Positions 35,617-45,403 are shown, counted from the first letter of the stretch. The stretch is DNA of 64,000 bases from Fimbriiglobus ruber (GCF_002197845.1 NZ_NIDE01000001.1:1-64000), one strand, 5' to 3'. Notes: generated from the letters alone by a model not told the origin. Program-made: numbers and translations.

Positions 35617-35954
35617 GAGGAACCTCCCGGGTCGGACTGGAACGGTCTCCGGGCACTTGTTATAGACGTGCCACGACCCCGCTTCTATCTATCTAAGTAA
35701 CGGAATGGAAACACGCGGCCGCCGCGCGGGCGGCCCGAACAGTCGGCCTGCCCTCCTCCCCGGGTCGGGCCGACATAAGCGATAAGGCTGGCCTGGTCGC
35801 CCATACTCTACCGGCGAACGAAATCGCGCGACCCGCGTTGGCGCCCGGCACCGATAGGCAAACGACGTACCCACGATTCTTACGCCCGCTGACATACCGC
35901 CCCGGGCCGCCCTCCCCGCCGGCCGGAACCCGATTCTCCGAGAGGTCCGAACAC
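35617..35954. other. Divergent intergenic region (secreted STN protein / aceE)
   Basis: These 338 bases contain no credible gene. The only low-GC patch is CTATCTATCTAAGTAACGG at about 35684-35702, which may belong to one of the two promoters. The aceE ribosome site GAGAGG lies at its right end. Confidence 0.4.
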
Positions 35955-38732
35955 ATGCTCGTAACCCCCGAGGTCTTGGCCGCCCGGGCTGCCCATCTGC
36001 CCGAGGACGTTGACCCGCAGGAAACCACGGAATGGCTCGAATCCCTCGAAGCTTTGATCCGATACCAGGGGCCGGAACGGGCCAAGTTTATTCTCTCATC
36101 GCTACTCGGATTGGCGGCCAGGGCCGGGGCTAAACTTCCGTTCGGCGTGACCACCCCCTACTTGAACACGATCGCGACCGAAGACCAACCCGTCTTCCCG
36201 GGCAACCGGGAGATGGAGCGGAAGATCAAGAACGTCGTCCGCTGGAACGCGATGGCGATGGTCCAGCGGGCGAACAAGACCACGAACGTCGGCGGGCACA
36301 TCGCGACCTTCGCCTCGGCCGCAACGCTTTACGAAATCGGCTGGAACCACTTCTTCCGCGGCCGCACTGATGATCACCCGGGCGATGTCGTGTTTTACCA
36401 GGGGCATGCCAGTCCCGGTCCGTATTCCCGCGCGTTCCTCGAAGGCCGGTTGACCGAAGCCCACCTGAACAACTTCCGCCAGGAACTCCGCGACCACCCC
36501 GGCCTCAGCAGCTACCCGCACCCCTGGCTGATGCCGGACTTCTGGCAGTACCCGACCGTCAGCATGGGCCTCGGCCCGATCATGTCGATCTACCACGCTC
36601 GGTTCAACCGATACCTCCAGGGCCGCGGGCTGACGAAGACGGACGACACCCGCGTGTGGGCGTTCCTCGGCGACGGCGAGTGCGACGAGCCCGAAAGCCT
36701 CGGCTGCATCACGATGGCCGCCCGGGAAAAGCTGGACAACCTGATCTGGGTGATCAACTGCAACCTCCAGCGACTCGACGGCCCGGTCCGCGGGAATGGG
36801 AAGATCATTCAGGAACTCGAAGGGCTCTTCCGCGGGGCCGGCTGGAACGTCATCAAGGTGGTCTGGGGCAGCGACTGGGATCCGTTGCTCAAGAACGACC
36901 ACACCGGTGCCCTGGCCCACCGGATGATGCAGGTCGTCGACGGCGAGTACCAGGAGTATATCGGCAAGGACATGCGGACTAAGGAAGAAGAGGCCGCGAA
37001 AGTTAAACTTTCGGAGGAAGAGATTGATACCCGGCGCGGCGCGTTCATCCGCGAACACTTCTTCAACACCCCCGAACTGAAGGCGATCGTTTCGCCCCTG
37101 ACGGATGCTCAGATCGCGGGCTTGCACCGCGGCGGGCACGACCCACTCAAAGTCTACACCGCGTACAAGGCTGCCGTCGAACACAAGGGCCAGCCGACCG
37201 TCATCCTGGCCAAGACGGTCAAGGGCTACGAAATTCCGGGGGAAGGTGGTGAGGGGAAAAATACGACCCACCAGAAAAAGACCCTCACTCTCGATCAGGT
37301 CCGCGGGTTCCGCGACCGGTTTCAAATCCCGATCCCGGACGACCAGCTTGAAGCGTGCCCGTTCTACAAACCGGCCGACGATAGCCCGGAAGTCAAATAC
37401 CTGCACGCCCGTCGCGCCGCGGTCGGTGGATACAACCCCTCGCGGAACAACAAACTCGTCCCCTGCAACCCGCCCGAGCGGAAATCGTTCGAGGGTCTAT
37501 ACCAAGCGACAGTCATCGCGCGGTCGACGACAAAGGCCTGGGTCGATCTGATGCAGCAACTCGTCAAAGATCCAGCTATCGGGAAGTTGCTCGTACCGAT
37601 TGTGCCCGACGAAGGCCAGACGTTTGGGATGCCGCCTTTCTACCACCAGGTTGGAATGTACAGCAGTGTCGGCCAACTCTACACGCCGGTCGATAAAGGA
37701 ACGAAGTCATCCTATCGTGAAAGCACGTCCGGCCAGATCTTCCAGGAAGGCATCAACGAAGCCGGAGCGATGGCCGATTTCATCGCCGCCGGGACCGCGT
37801 ACAGCACCTATTCCGTCAACACGATCCCGTTTTACATCTACTACTCGATGTTCGGCTTCCAGCGGATCGGCGACCTCGTATGGGCCGCGGCCGATAGCCG
37901 GTGCCGCGGGTTCCTGATGGGGGCGACGGCCGGCCGGACGACGATCAACGGCGAGGGTCTGCAGCACGAGGACGGACATAGCCACCTCGCGGCCATGACC
38001 GTCCCCACTTGCCGCGCATACGACCCCGCCTTCGCGTACGAACTTGCCGTCATCATTGAGGACGGAATCAACGCGATGTACGTCCGCAATGAAGAATGCT
38101 TCTACTACCTCACGGTCTACAATGAGAGCTACGACATGCCGGCGATGCCCGGCGAACACGTCCGCGAGGGGATCATCAAGGGGCTGTACCCGTTCAAGAC
38201 GGTCAAGCCGGCCGGCGCTAAACACGAGGTGCAAATCCTCGGTAGCGGCGTGATCATGAACGAAGCCCTCCGCGCGCAACAGATCCTTGCGGAGAAGTAC
38301 AACGTCGCCAGCACCGTGTACAGCGTCACGAGTTACCAGATGCTTCGCCGCGACGCGATCGCCTGTGAGCGACACAACCGGTTCCACCCGACCGAACCGG
38401 CGCTCATGCCCTTTGTCCAGTCCGTCCTCGGGCAGACGACCGGGCCGGTAATCGCCACGTCCGACTACATGCGGACCGTGGCCGAGACGATCGCCCCGTT
38501 CGTCACGGACGACAAGGGCAGGAGCCGCCTACTCGCCCTGGGGACCGACGGGTTCGGCCGGAGCGAGACGCGCAAGAATCTCCGCCGGTTCTTTGAAGTG
38601 GACGCCGAAAACGTGACGGTCGCTGCCCTGTACGCGATCGCCGAGCGCGGCGGGCTCGATCGGGCCGTGGTCGCCCAGGCGATCAAGGATCTCGGGGTCG
38701 ATCCCACCCGCCCGGACCCGTGGACCGTATAA
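35955..38732 (+). CDS. aceE: Pyruvate dehydrogenase E1 component (homodimeric type)
   Basis: A protein of 925 residues, close to the usual 890 of AceE. It decarboxylates pyruvate on thiamine diphosphate and passes the acetyl group to lipoyl-E2. The start at ATG 35955 follows GAGAGG; the open frame upstream is not conserved. Markers: GGHIATFASAATLYEIGWNH, the ThDP motif starting GDGECDEPES (about residue 239) and closing at NCNLQRLDGPVRGN, and the middle-domain stretch YTPVDKGTKSSYRES. The E2 gene follows after 98 bases that contain small repeats and a hairpin. Dihydrolipoamide dehydrogenase is not in the window. Confidence 0.96.
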   Translation: MLVTPEVLAARAAHLPEDVDPQETTEWLESLEALIRYQGPERAKFILSSLLGLAARAGAKLPFGVTTPYLNTIATEDQPVFPGNREMERKIKNVVRWNAMAMVQRANKTTNVGGHIATFASAATLYEIGWNHFFRGRTDDHPGDVVFYQGHASPGPYSRAFLEGRLTEAHLNNFRQELRDHPGLSSYPHPWLMPDFWQYPTVSMGLGPIMSIYHARFNRYLQGRGLTKTDDTRVWAFLGDGECDEPESLGCITMAAREKLDNLIWVINCNLQRLDGPVRGNGKIIQELEGLFRGAGWNVIKVVWGSDWDPLLKNDHTGALAHRMMQVVDGEYQEYIGKDMRTKEEEAAKVKLSEEEIDTRRGAFIREHFFNTPELKAIVSPLTDAQIAGLHRGGHDPLKVYTAYKAAVEHKGQPTVILAKTVKGYEIPGEGGEGKNTTHQKKTLTLDQVRGFRDRFQIPIPDDQLEACPFYKPADDSPEVKYLHARRAAVGGYNPSRNNKLVPCNPPERKSFEGLYQATVIARSTTKAWVDLMQQLVKDPAIGKLLVPIVPDEGQTFGMPPFYHQVGMYSSVGQLYTPVDKGTKSSYRESTSGQIFQEGINEAGAMADFIAAGTAYSTYSVNTIPFYIYYSMFGFQRIGDLVWAAADSRCRGFLMGATAGRTTINGEGLQHEDGHSHLAAMTVPTCRAYDPAFAYELAVIIEDGINAMYVRNEECFYYLTVYNESYDMPAMPGEHVREGIIKGLYPFKTVKPAGAKHEVQILGSGVIMNEALRAQQILAEKYNVASTVYSVTSYQMLRRDAIACERHNRFHPTEPALMPFVQSVLGQTTGPVIATSDYMRTVAETIAPFVTDDKGRSRLLALGTDGFGRSETRKNLRRFFEVDAENVTVAALYAIAERGGLDRAVVAQAIKDLGVDPTRPDPWTV

Positions 38733-38740
38733 CCCAGAGT

Positions 38741-38772
38741 CATCAAGTCATCAGGTCGTCAAGTCATCAGGT
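38741..38772 (+). repeat. Four 8-base direct repeats between aceE and aceF
   Basis: CATCAAGT, CATCAGGT, CGTCAAGT, CATCAGGT in tandem, that is, two 16-base units with one difference. It lies nine bases after the aceE stop and may be a length-variable tract. Confidence 0.7.
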
Positions 38773-38778
38773 CGACGA

Positions 38779-38806
38779 GCCCGGGGCGCGAGTTGTTGCC
38801 CCGGGC
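38779..38806 (+). promoter_or_regulatory. Hairpin in the aceE-aceF spacer
   Basis: GCCCGGGGC and GCCCCGGGC form a 9-base GC stem around GCGAGTTGTT, 25 bases before the aceF start. Without a T-tract it could be a processing or attenuation hairpin rather than a terminator. Confidence 0.4.
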
Positions 38807-38830
38807 CGGTTGACTTGAACGGAGTGTGCA

Positions 38831-40501
38831 ATGGAATTTCGCCTGCCTGCATTGGGCGACGGGATTGAGTCAGCAACGGTCGTGAGCGTCCTGGTCAAGC
38901 CGGGGGACGCGGTCAAGGCGGGCCAGGCCGTGATCGGTGTGGAGACGGATAAGGCGTCGATGGAAGTCGAGGCCGATGTCGATGGCACCGTCGAGAAGGT
39001 ATTGGTCAAGCCCGGGGACAAAATTCCCATCGGCGGGCCGGTTCTCAAATTGAGTGGTGCCGCAGCGCAACCGCAAGCGGTTACCCCGCCCTCTTCGCCT
39101 CCCCCGCCGGCAGCAGCTGCCCCGCAACCTTCAGCTCCGCCAAAGGGCGGCGGCAAGGTCGAGTTCAAACTCCCCGCGCTGGGCGATGGGATCGAAGCGG
39201 CCACGGTCGTGAACGTCCTGGTCAAGCCGGGGGACGCGGTCAAGGCAGGCCAGGCCGTGATCGGCGTGGAGACGGACAAGGCGTCGATGGAAGTCGAGGC
39301 CGACGTAGACGGCACTGTGGAAGTGGTCCATGTCAAACCCGGTGATAAAGTCCCGGTCGGAGCATTGATTCTGACGCTGACCGGCGGCGCGGCGGTCAAG
39401 ACGAGCGAATCGAGCCAGACGCCCGCGCCGGCCGCTTCTTCACAGCCAACCGCCGCTCCGGCTCCGGCTCCCACTCCCACCCGCGCGGTGTCCACGCCCC
39501 AACATACCGCATCCTCCAACGGCGTTGCCACGGCGACCCTCCCGGCTACCGGTACGAAGACGCTCGTCGCGGCCGGACCGGCTACCCGCCGGCTCGCCCG
39601 CGAACTCGGCGTCGCGCTCGGCGAAGTGAAGGGGACCGCCCGCGGCGGGCGGGTTACGCTCGACAACGTGAAAGAATTCGTCCGCGCCCGGATGGACCAA
39701 CTCAAGCAAGGCGGCGGGTCGAACGGGGGCGCCGGTCTGAGCGGCAAGACGGTGGCGGACAGTTTCACTCACCCGCCGCTGCCGGACTTCGCCAAGTACG
39801 GGCCGATTGAAAAGCAGGCGGTCTCCGGCATCCGCAAGAAGATCGCGGAAAACCTGACCGTCGCCTGGCGCATGATGCCGATGGTCACGCAGAACGACCA
39901 GGCGGACATCACCGACCTCGAAGCCGGCCGCAAGCGGATCGTGGACGGGTTGCCGAAAGGCGCGGCCAAGGTGACGTGGACGGTACTGGCCGTGAAGGCG
40001 GTCGTGGCCGTGCTGAAGGAGTTCCCGCGGTTCAACAGCAGCTACGACATGAACGCGGGCGAATTGATTCTCAAGAAGTATTACAACGTCGGCATCGCCG
40101 TCGACACCGAGCGCGGACTCGTCGTCCCAGTTATCCGCGACGCGGACAAGAAGACGATCCGCGACGTGGCCGCCGAGGTCGCTTCCCTCGCCGAAAAAGC
40201 CCGGACGAACAAGTTGGCGATCGACGAGATGCGCGGGGCGACGTTCACCATCACGAACCTCGGCGGCATCGGCGGTACGTCGTTCACCCCGATCGTGAAC
40301 TACCCCGAGGTGGCGATCCTGGGCCTCTGCCGGTCGAGTCTACAGCCGGTAGTGAAAGATAACCAGATCGTGCCCCGCCTCGTCCTGCCGCTGAGCCTGA
40401 CCTACGACCATCGCGTCATCGACGGCGCCGACGGCGCGCGGTTCGCCGCCCGCCTCGTTCAGTTGTTCAGCGACCCGATCCGGCTGTTGATGGAGAGTTG
40501 A
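38831..40501 (+). CDS. aceF: Dihydrolipoamide acetyltransferase (pyruvate dehydrogenase E2), two lipoyl domains
   Basis: A protein of 556 residues. Two lipoyl domains, about residues 1-78 and 111-188, each contain VETDKASMEVEADV with the lipoylated Lys. They are so alike in DNA (offset 327 bases) that the second looks like a recent duplication. Pro/Ala/Thr-rich linkers follow each. The peripheral subunit-binding domain lies around 235-275 (AAGPATRRLARELGVALGEV) and the catalytic domain at about 320-556 ends with the active site YDHRVIDGADG (His and Asp). E2 transfers acetyl to CoA. GGAG precedes ATG 38831. Confidence 0.95.
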   Translation: MEFRLPALGDGIESATVVSVLVKPGDAVKAGQAVIGVETDKASMEVEADVDGTVEKVLVKPGDKIPIGGPVLKLSGAAAQPQAVTPPSSPPPPAAAAPQPSAPPKGGGKVEFKLPALGDGIEAATVVNVLVKPGDAVKAGQAVIGVETDKASMEVEADVDGTVEVVHVKPGDKVPVGALILTLTGGAAVKTSESSQTPAPAASSQPTAAPAPAPTPTRAVSTPQHTASSNGVATATLPATGTKTLVAAGPATRRLARELGVALGEVKGTARGGRVTLDNVKEFVRARMDQLKQGGGSNGGAGLSGKTVADSFTHPPLPDFAKYGPIEKQAVSGIRKKIAENLTVAWRMMPMVTQNDQADITDLEAGRKRIVDGLPKGAAKVTWTVLAVKAVVAVLKEFPRFNSSYDMNAGELILKKYYNVGIAVDTERGLVVPVIRDADKKTIRDVAAEVASLAEKARTNKLAIDEMRGATFTITNLGGIGGTSFTPIVNYPEVAILGLCRSSLQPVVKDNQIVPRLVLPLSLTYDHRVIDGADGARFAARLVQLFSDPIRLLMES

Positions 40502-40571
40502 GCCCTACGACCGGGTAAACTATAGATGGCGCGGCCGGCAAATCTCGTCGTCTGCGACTGAGGGCGCGCAA

Positions 40572-41675
40572 ATGATTACCCGGATCTATGTCGATAACTA
40601 CAAGTGTTTCACGAACTTCGACTTTTCACCCCAAGCCGTTCAGCCGATTTTTGGTGGTAACGGCTCGGGGAAAACTACACTCTTTGAAGTCTTGAACTCC
40701 ATCCGCGATTTCGTCATTGAGGGAGAGCGGTGTGCGACTGTGTTTCCGTCCACGACTTTAACTCGATGGGATCCTCGGAAACGGCAAACGATTTCGATCG
40801 AGTTCCTAGGAACTAAAGGCCGCTATTCGTACAAGTTGATCGTAGTGCATGGAACCACGCAATCGTCGCGTATCGAACGTGAAGAATTATATTGGGAAAA
40901 CACTTCATTATATCAGTTCGCTGACGGACAAGCACGTATGACCGATGCCGTCGGATCAGAGAAAACCGTCCGAGTCGAATCCACCCGATCCTGCTTATAC
41001 ATTCTCATAGAAGGCCTTCATGCTGATCTGGTTCCGTCGTTCAGTAATAGTCTTTCAAGATTTGTCATGTCGCGTCTGATCCCAAGTCAGATGACTTCGC
41101 AGACCTCGGCAGAGGAAGATCGACTATCCAACGGAGGTGGCAATTTTGCCTCTTGGTACCGCCGTCTGGTCCAAGAAGATTTTAACGCCGTCAGCAGCAT
41201 CACCAACGATTTAAAGCAGGTGATTGATGGTTTTGATTCGCTAACATTCGTTACCGCTGGAGACGTGAAAGTTCTGAAAGTCCTGATGGCCCGACCTGAA
41301 GGCCAAGACGGCAAACCGATCGTATTTGACTTTCGAGAGCTTTCCGACGGCCAACGGGTACTCATCGTACTCTACAGCCTGCTGCACGGATCGGCGGGAG
41401 CAGAATCGGTTCTCTGCTTGGATGAGCCAGCCAATTTCCTCGCTCTACCGGAAATTCAGCCATTGCTCGTTCGCTTACGTGACTCCGTAGGCGATGGGTG
41501 GTCGCAACTGTTCGTTGTCTCACACCATCCCGAGAGTATCGATTACCTTGCGGCCGACGGGGCGGTACGGTTCGTTAGGGATGGTATCGGGCCGGTCAGG
41601 GTCGAACCATTCCCGAAAATGAACCCCGATGGTCTAAAGGCGTCCGAACTCGTCGCCCGGGGTTGGGACGGATGA
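40572..41675 (+). CDS. AAA family ATPase (ABC/OLD-like), probable defence ATPase
   Basis: A protein of 367 residues with a complete ABC-class ATPase fold: Walker A GGNGSGKTT (28-36), signature ELSDGQR (255-261), Walker B SVLCLDEP (279-286) and H-loop VVSHHPE. The N-terminus (MITRIYVDNYKCF) is that of the AAA_15/AAA_21 families used by OLD nucleases, PARIS AriA and similar systems. No nuclease domain is fused. The next gene starts inside its stop codon (ATGA) and may provide it. The pair is visibly richer in A and T than its neighbours, which suggests recent acquisition. ATP-driven sensing of phage or DNA ends is inferred, not shown. Confidence 0.85.
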   Translation: MITRIYVDNYKCFTNFDFSPQAVQPIFGGNGSGKTTLFEVLNSIRDFVIEGERCATVFPSTTLTRWDPRKRQTISIEFLGTKGRYSYKLIVVHGTTQSSRIEREELYWENTSLYQFADGQARMTDAVGSEKTVRVESTRSCLYILIEGLHADLVPSFSNSLSRFVMSRLIPSQMTSQTSAEEDRLSNGGGNFASWYRRLVQEDFNAVSSITNDLKQVIDGFDSLTFVTAGDVKVLKVLMARPEGQDGKPIVFDFRELSDGQRVLIVLYSLLHGSAGAESVLCLDEPANFLALPEIQPLLVRLRDSVGDGWSQLFVVSHHPESIDYLAADGAVRFVRDGIGPVRVEPFPKMNPDGLKASELVARGWDG

Positions 41676-42226
41676 GTAAACGGCAGGTTCAAATAGTCGT
41701 GTTGAGTGAAGATCGCGCCCAGGAAGTCCTGACCCGACGATACCTGGAAGCCGTTGGCTACGATCTCCGGAAGATCGATTTCGTCACGGCCCCGCGAGGC
41801 GGAGGGTCGGGCGAACAATTTGTCCGCACTCAGTACCCGCATGAAGTTGCCGCGTACCGGCAGCGGAATCCGCAATACTGGCGGCTCGTGGTTTTGATCG
41901 ACGCGGACGTGAGTACGGTAGCGCAACGCGACGCCGAACTCGGGCTGATGTTACTTGCCCACCAACTACCGACCCGTACACCCGGCGAGGGAATCGTTCA
42001 CCTGATTCCCAGAAGAAATATCGAGACCTGGGTTCACTTCCTGCTCGATAACGCGGCTGATGAAGAAGTGGACTACAAACGGATTTATCATAATCAGGCC
42101 GAGAACGCCTATTGTCGGCCGGCTTCGCAAACGCTTGTTGCGATCGTTCGTGCCGATCCCGTAGCAACCTCTCTTCCGTCATTGGACCGCGGGGCCGAGG
42201 AACTCAGACGATCGGGATTAAGATAG
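41672..42226 (+). CDS. Putative TOPRIM-like protein, partner of the AAA ATPase
   Basis: A protein of 184 residues from ATG 41672, overlapping the ATPase stop as ATGA. Residues that could form a TOPRIM metal site are an early Glu (VVLSEDRAQE, Glu13), an Asp-x-Asp after a hydrophobic strand (VVLIDADVS, Asp77 and Asp79) and a later acid (RRNIETWV, Glu118). The strand-helix order fits small TOPRIM nucleases of two-gene ATPase systems such as AriB of PARIS. It does not obviously match DUF4435. It has no signal or membrane segment. Without a profile or structure search the assignment is tentative. Confidence 0.6.
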   Translation: MSKRQVQIVVLSEDRAQEVLTRRYLEAVGYDLRKIDFVTAPRGGGSGEQFVRTQYPHEVAAYRQRNPQYWRLVVLIDADVSTVAQRDAELGLMLLAHQLPTRTPGEGIVHLIPRRNIETWVHFLLDNAADEEVDYKRIYHNQAENAYCRPASQTLVAIVRADPVATSLPSLDRGAEELRRSGLR

Positions 42227-42294
42227 GTTTGCGAGCTGGTGTGGAATCGATTGCACGCCACAACAGCTCATGCCTCCCTACATGGAGCGTCGAC

Positions 42295-43911
42295 ATGACC
42301 GCTCGTTGGCACCGCCGGGAGTTCCTGGGCGCGACTGCGGGGATGGCCTTGGCCGGCCGTTCGACCTTGGCTGCCGCGCCCGCGAAAGTGACTGGCCTAG
42401 TGAACGGCCACCCGCAAGCGGCGGTGGCCGGGAACGAGGTTCTGGCCGCCGGCGGGAACGCGGTCGACGCCATTGTCGCGGCCGCCCTGGTCGCGGGCGT
42501 AGTCGCCGTGCCGTTGACCGGCATCGGCGGATATGGCGGGCACCTCGTCGTCTCCCGCCCGGGCCAACGAGCGACGGCCATCGACTTCAACACGGCCGCT
42601 CCCGCCGCCCTCACCCCGAACTTTTACCAAGCCGACGAATCGGGCGCGGTCAAGGATAACGTCAACGCCGTTGGGTGGAAGGCTGTCGGTGTTCCGGGCG
42701 TGCTAGCCGGATTACAACTGGCGCTGGATCGTTTCGGCTCGAAGCCGCTTGCCGAGGTCGTCAAGCCCGCTGTCGTGTTCGCCCGAGACGGCTTTCCGGT
42801 GTCCAAGATGTTCGCCTCGGCGGCGAAGGCGGCCGCTCCCCGGTTCGCCCGAGATGCCGGGTCTACCAAACTCTTCCTCAAGGACGGGGAACCGCCTGCC
42901 GCGGGAGCGACCTTCAAGAACCCGGAGCTGGCGACACTCCTCCAGACGCTCGCTGATCGCGGGTCGGTCGCCACGTTTTACAAAGGCGATATCGCCGATC
43001 GAATCGCCGCGTCCTTCCGAAAGAACGGCGGCCTGGTAACGGCCGTCGACCTGGCGACCTACCGAGCCCGCGAAGTCGCCCCGCTGTCGGTCGAGTGGAA
43101 CGGGTTCACGGTCCACACCCCACCGCCGTCTGCCGGCGGACTGACCGTCCTCCAGACGCTCGCTACCCTCAAATCCCTCGGGTGGCCCGGCCGGTCTACC
43201 GAGCCGGAGCGTACCCGGATGTACCTCGAAGCCTTACGGGTGGCGTGGACGGACCGACTCGAACTACTCGGTGACCCGGCCCACACCGACGTACCGGTGA
43301 AGCGGTTGTTATCCGAGGAGTACGCGAGGCAAACCACCGACCGTGTCCGGGCCGCCATCAAGTCTGGGAAGCCGATCGAGGGCCGGACGGATCGACGGTC
43401 AGACGCCGGGACAATCCACCTGAACGCGGTCGATACGTCAGGCCTGACAGTTGCCCTGACGTTCACCCACGGCGAATACTTCGGAGCCCAGGTGACGGTA
43501 GACGGACTCGGGCTACTGCTCGGGCACGGACTGAGTCGGTTCGACCCACGGACCGGCCGGACGAATTCGCCGGCCCCCGGCAAGCGCCCGCTCCACAACA
43601 TGTGCCCCACGGTCGTCACCCGGACCGACAACCCGGTCCTGGCGGTCGGTGCGATCGGCGGGCGGCGGATCGTGAACGCCGTCCTTCGGGGCGTGGCCGG
43701 ATTCGTCGCGGAAGGCCTGTCGGTGCCCGACGCAGTCGCCGCTCCACGGGTTCACACCGAGGGCGATCTCGCGGTCCTGACTGCCCCGAAACACCCGGCG
43801 GTCGACCACCTCAAAGCGGTCGGCTATCGGGTGACCGCTGGGGCCGTCGCGACGCTCACCGCCCTCGGCCGCGATGCGACGACGGGCACCCCGCAACCGG
43901 CGGTTCGTTGA
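42295..43911 (+). CDS. Gamma-glutamyltransferase family protein (Tat-exported)
   Basis: A protein of 538 residues from ATG 42295 (GGAG upstream). The twin-arginine signal HRREFLGATAGMALAG precedes the mature protein. Family markers: HPQAAVAGNEVLAAGGNAVDA, GIGGYGGHLVV, the autoprocessing site DAGTIHLNAVD whose Thr becomes the N-terminal nucleophile of the small subunit, and NMCPTVVTR. It would hydrolyse or transfer gamma-glutamyl groups of glutathione-like compounds in the periplasm. The small-subunit oxyanion motif usually written GG-x-G is read here as VGAIGGRRIV. The Thr is clear, but substrate is by family only. Confidence 0.88.
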   Translation: MTARWHRREFLGATAGMALAGRSTLAAAPAKVTGLVNGHPQAAVAGNEVLAAGGNAVDAIVAAALVAGVVAVPLTGIGGYGGHLVVSRPGQRATAIDFNTAAPAALTPNFYQADESGAVKDNVNAVGWKAVGVPGVLAGLQLALDRFGSKPLAEVVKPAVVFARDGFPVSKMFASAAKAAAPRFARDAGSTKLFLKDGEPPAAGATFKNPELATLLQTLADRGSVATFYKGDIADRIAASFRKNGGLVTAVDLATYRAREVAPLSVEWNGFTVHTPPPSAGGLTVLQTLATLKSLGWPGRSTEPERTRMYLEALRVAWTDRLELLGDPAHTDVPVKRLLSEEYARQTTDRVRAAIKSGKPIEGRTDRRSDAGTIHLNAVDTSGLTVALTFTHGEYFGAQVTVDGLGLLLGHGLSRFDPRTGRTNSPAPGKRPLHNMCPTVVTRTDNPVLAVGAIGGRRIVNAVLRGVAGFVAEGLSVPDAVAAPRVHTEGDLAVLTAPKHPAVDHLKAVGYRVTAGAVATLTALGRDATTGTPQPAVR

Positions 43912-44347
43912 TCAGATAAACCGATGCAAATTACGATATTATTACAGTATATTATAAATAGCCATGGAATCTGTGGGAATGAGCCTGGATCATATATCTT
44001 CCAGTCCGAAGAGTCATCCGTCGGCCGCGAAACGTAAGGCCGGCAGGTCCGTCAAAAAACTTGTCGCACTGGTCCGGACGCCCCAATAGTCGCGTTCCTT
44101 CTGCACCACGTTGTGAAAGCCTCTTGTCCGATCCGCCCGTCAAATTATGGACTTATCAAGTATCCCCGGTGGCTGGCGCTTCAGCCGACGCGACCTGACA
44201 GAGAAAGACCTGATTAAGTCATACCTTCCAACGGCCATTTCTTTGCCAGCAATGTTGACTAAGAGCATGTTACTGGTCATATTTACTAAAGGAAGGAGCC
44301 GGATCCAAAGTTGGGTCGGCTAAGAAGCTCTCGAACTCTCATGAGAA
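43912..44347. other. Intergenic region with an AT-rich segment
   Basis: In this 436-base region I see no supported gene. Bases 43927-43965 are unusually AT-rich (TATTATTACAGTATATTATA), a possible promoter or UP element. A purine tract GGAAGGAGCC at about 44291-44300 looks like a ribosome site but has no start codon at the right distance. Confidence 0.4.
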
Positions 44348-44353
44348 ATGATC

Positions 44354-44656
44354 ATGCGTAAGTTTTTGCTGGCGGGTCTGACCGCGGCGTTCACGGTCGG
44401 CTTGGCCCTGGCGGGTGAAGTCGCGTTCGTGAAATACGACGCCGAAAAGAAGGCATTGACAGTCAAGGAGGGGGACGCGGAAGCTACGTACACGGTCACG
44501 GACGACACCAAGGCGAAGCGCGGGGAGAAGGACGCGAAGCTGGAAAACGTGTTGAAATACTTCGGCGAGAAGGCCAAAGAAGGCGCCAAATTCGAGATCA
44601 TCGTGGACAAGGACAAGAAGACGCTGACCGAGATTAAACTGCCGGGCAAAAAGTAA
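44354..44656 (+). CDS. Small secreted protein of unknown function
   Basis: A protein of 100 residues from ATG 44354 (an ATG six bases earlier is also possible). The signal peptide is MRKFLLAGLTAAFTVGLALAG. The mature part is a small Lys/Glu-rich beta protein (VAFVKYDAEKKALTVKEGD, KFEIIVDKDKKTLTEIKLPG). It resembles small secreted proteins common in planctomycetes that have no described role. The AT-rich leader before it may hold its promoter. Confidence 0.7.
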   Translation: MRKFLLAGLTAAFTVGLALAGEVAFVKYDAEKKALTVKEGDAEATYTVTDDTKAKRGEKDAKLENVLKYFGEKAKEGAKFEIIVDKDKKTLTEIKLPGKK

Positions 44657-44913
44657 GATTCCCGTTCGTCTGGTAGATAAGACACGAACGAAAACTGAAG
44701 GCTCTCGGGCTCGAATCTCGCACGCTCTCGGCAAACCACCGACTCCTCATCGCGTGGGTTCCGCGGTTCCATCTCTCTTCGTGTAACTCGCAAACCGGCG
44801 TCGGCCCGGTGTGGTGACGTCCGCTTTCAAACACCAACCGTTGGGTGGTGTTGGCGGGGGCGCACGCACCGGCCGACCGCTCGGGATCGACCTATCAGAA
44901 GGATCGTTCGGCT

Positions 44914-45363
44914 ATGCGATATTCCCAGACGACGCGAACCCGTCGGTTTGCCGCGATCGTTGGCGCGGCCCTGCTCGGATCGACGGGTTGCTCACGTTCC
45001 GACAGACCCGCTTACCCGGTCGAGTTCGAGGTGCTGGCGCAAGGCAAGCCGGCGGCGGGGGCGACCGTCGTTCTTCACCCGGTCGGACAGATCGATCCCA
45101 AGACGCCGCTGCCGACGGGCAAGGTCGACGACAAGGGGACCGTCAGGCTGAGCACGTTTACCCAAGACGATGGGGCACCCCCGGGCCAATACACGATCAC
45201 GGTGGACTGGCGGGAAGTGAGGAAGGTGACTGTTGGATCGGACCAGATCCGGGAACTATCCCCGGACAAGCTGAAGGGACGGTACGGCAAACCCGACGCG
45301 CCCGCGGCCCCGCGTGTCACCGTCGAGAAGCAGCCGAACAAGCTTCCTCCACTGCAACTTTGA
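44914..45363 (+). CDS. Small lipoprotein with a carboxypeptidase-regulatory-like beta domain
   Basis: A protein of 149 residues from ATG 44914, with AAGGA about 11 bases upstream. A lipoprotein signal ends in LLGSTGC, so Cys26 is the likely lipidated residue. The remainder is a beta-sandwich resembling carboxypeptidase regulatory-like or transthyretin folds ([34 protein letters not shown]). Planctomycetes often encode such lipoproteins next to DUF1559 genes, as here (40 bases to the next start). A surface or adhesion-related role is inferred from the pairing. Confidence 0.8.
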   Translation: MRYSQTTRTRRFAAIVGAALLGSTGCSRSDRPAYPVEFEVLAQGKPAAGATVVLHPVGQIDPKTPLPTGKVDDKGTVRLSTFTQDDGAPPGQYTITVDWREVRKVTVGSDQIRELSPDKLKGRYGKPDAPAAPRVTVEKQPNKLPPLQL

Positions 45364-45403
45364 TTTCCCAACACACCGCCTACCACCCACAACGGAGCCT
45401 CAG

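Noticed and set aside
38741-38772. CRISPR-like repeat
   Set aside because: Units are 8 bases without spacers, so this is a simple tandem repeat. No CRISPR array was found anywhere.
43952-44143. 63-codon minus-strand frame in an intergenic region
   Set aside because: No ribosome site, no recognisable domain and an unremarkable composition.
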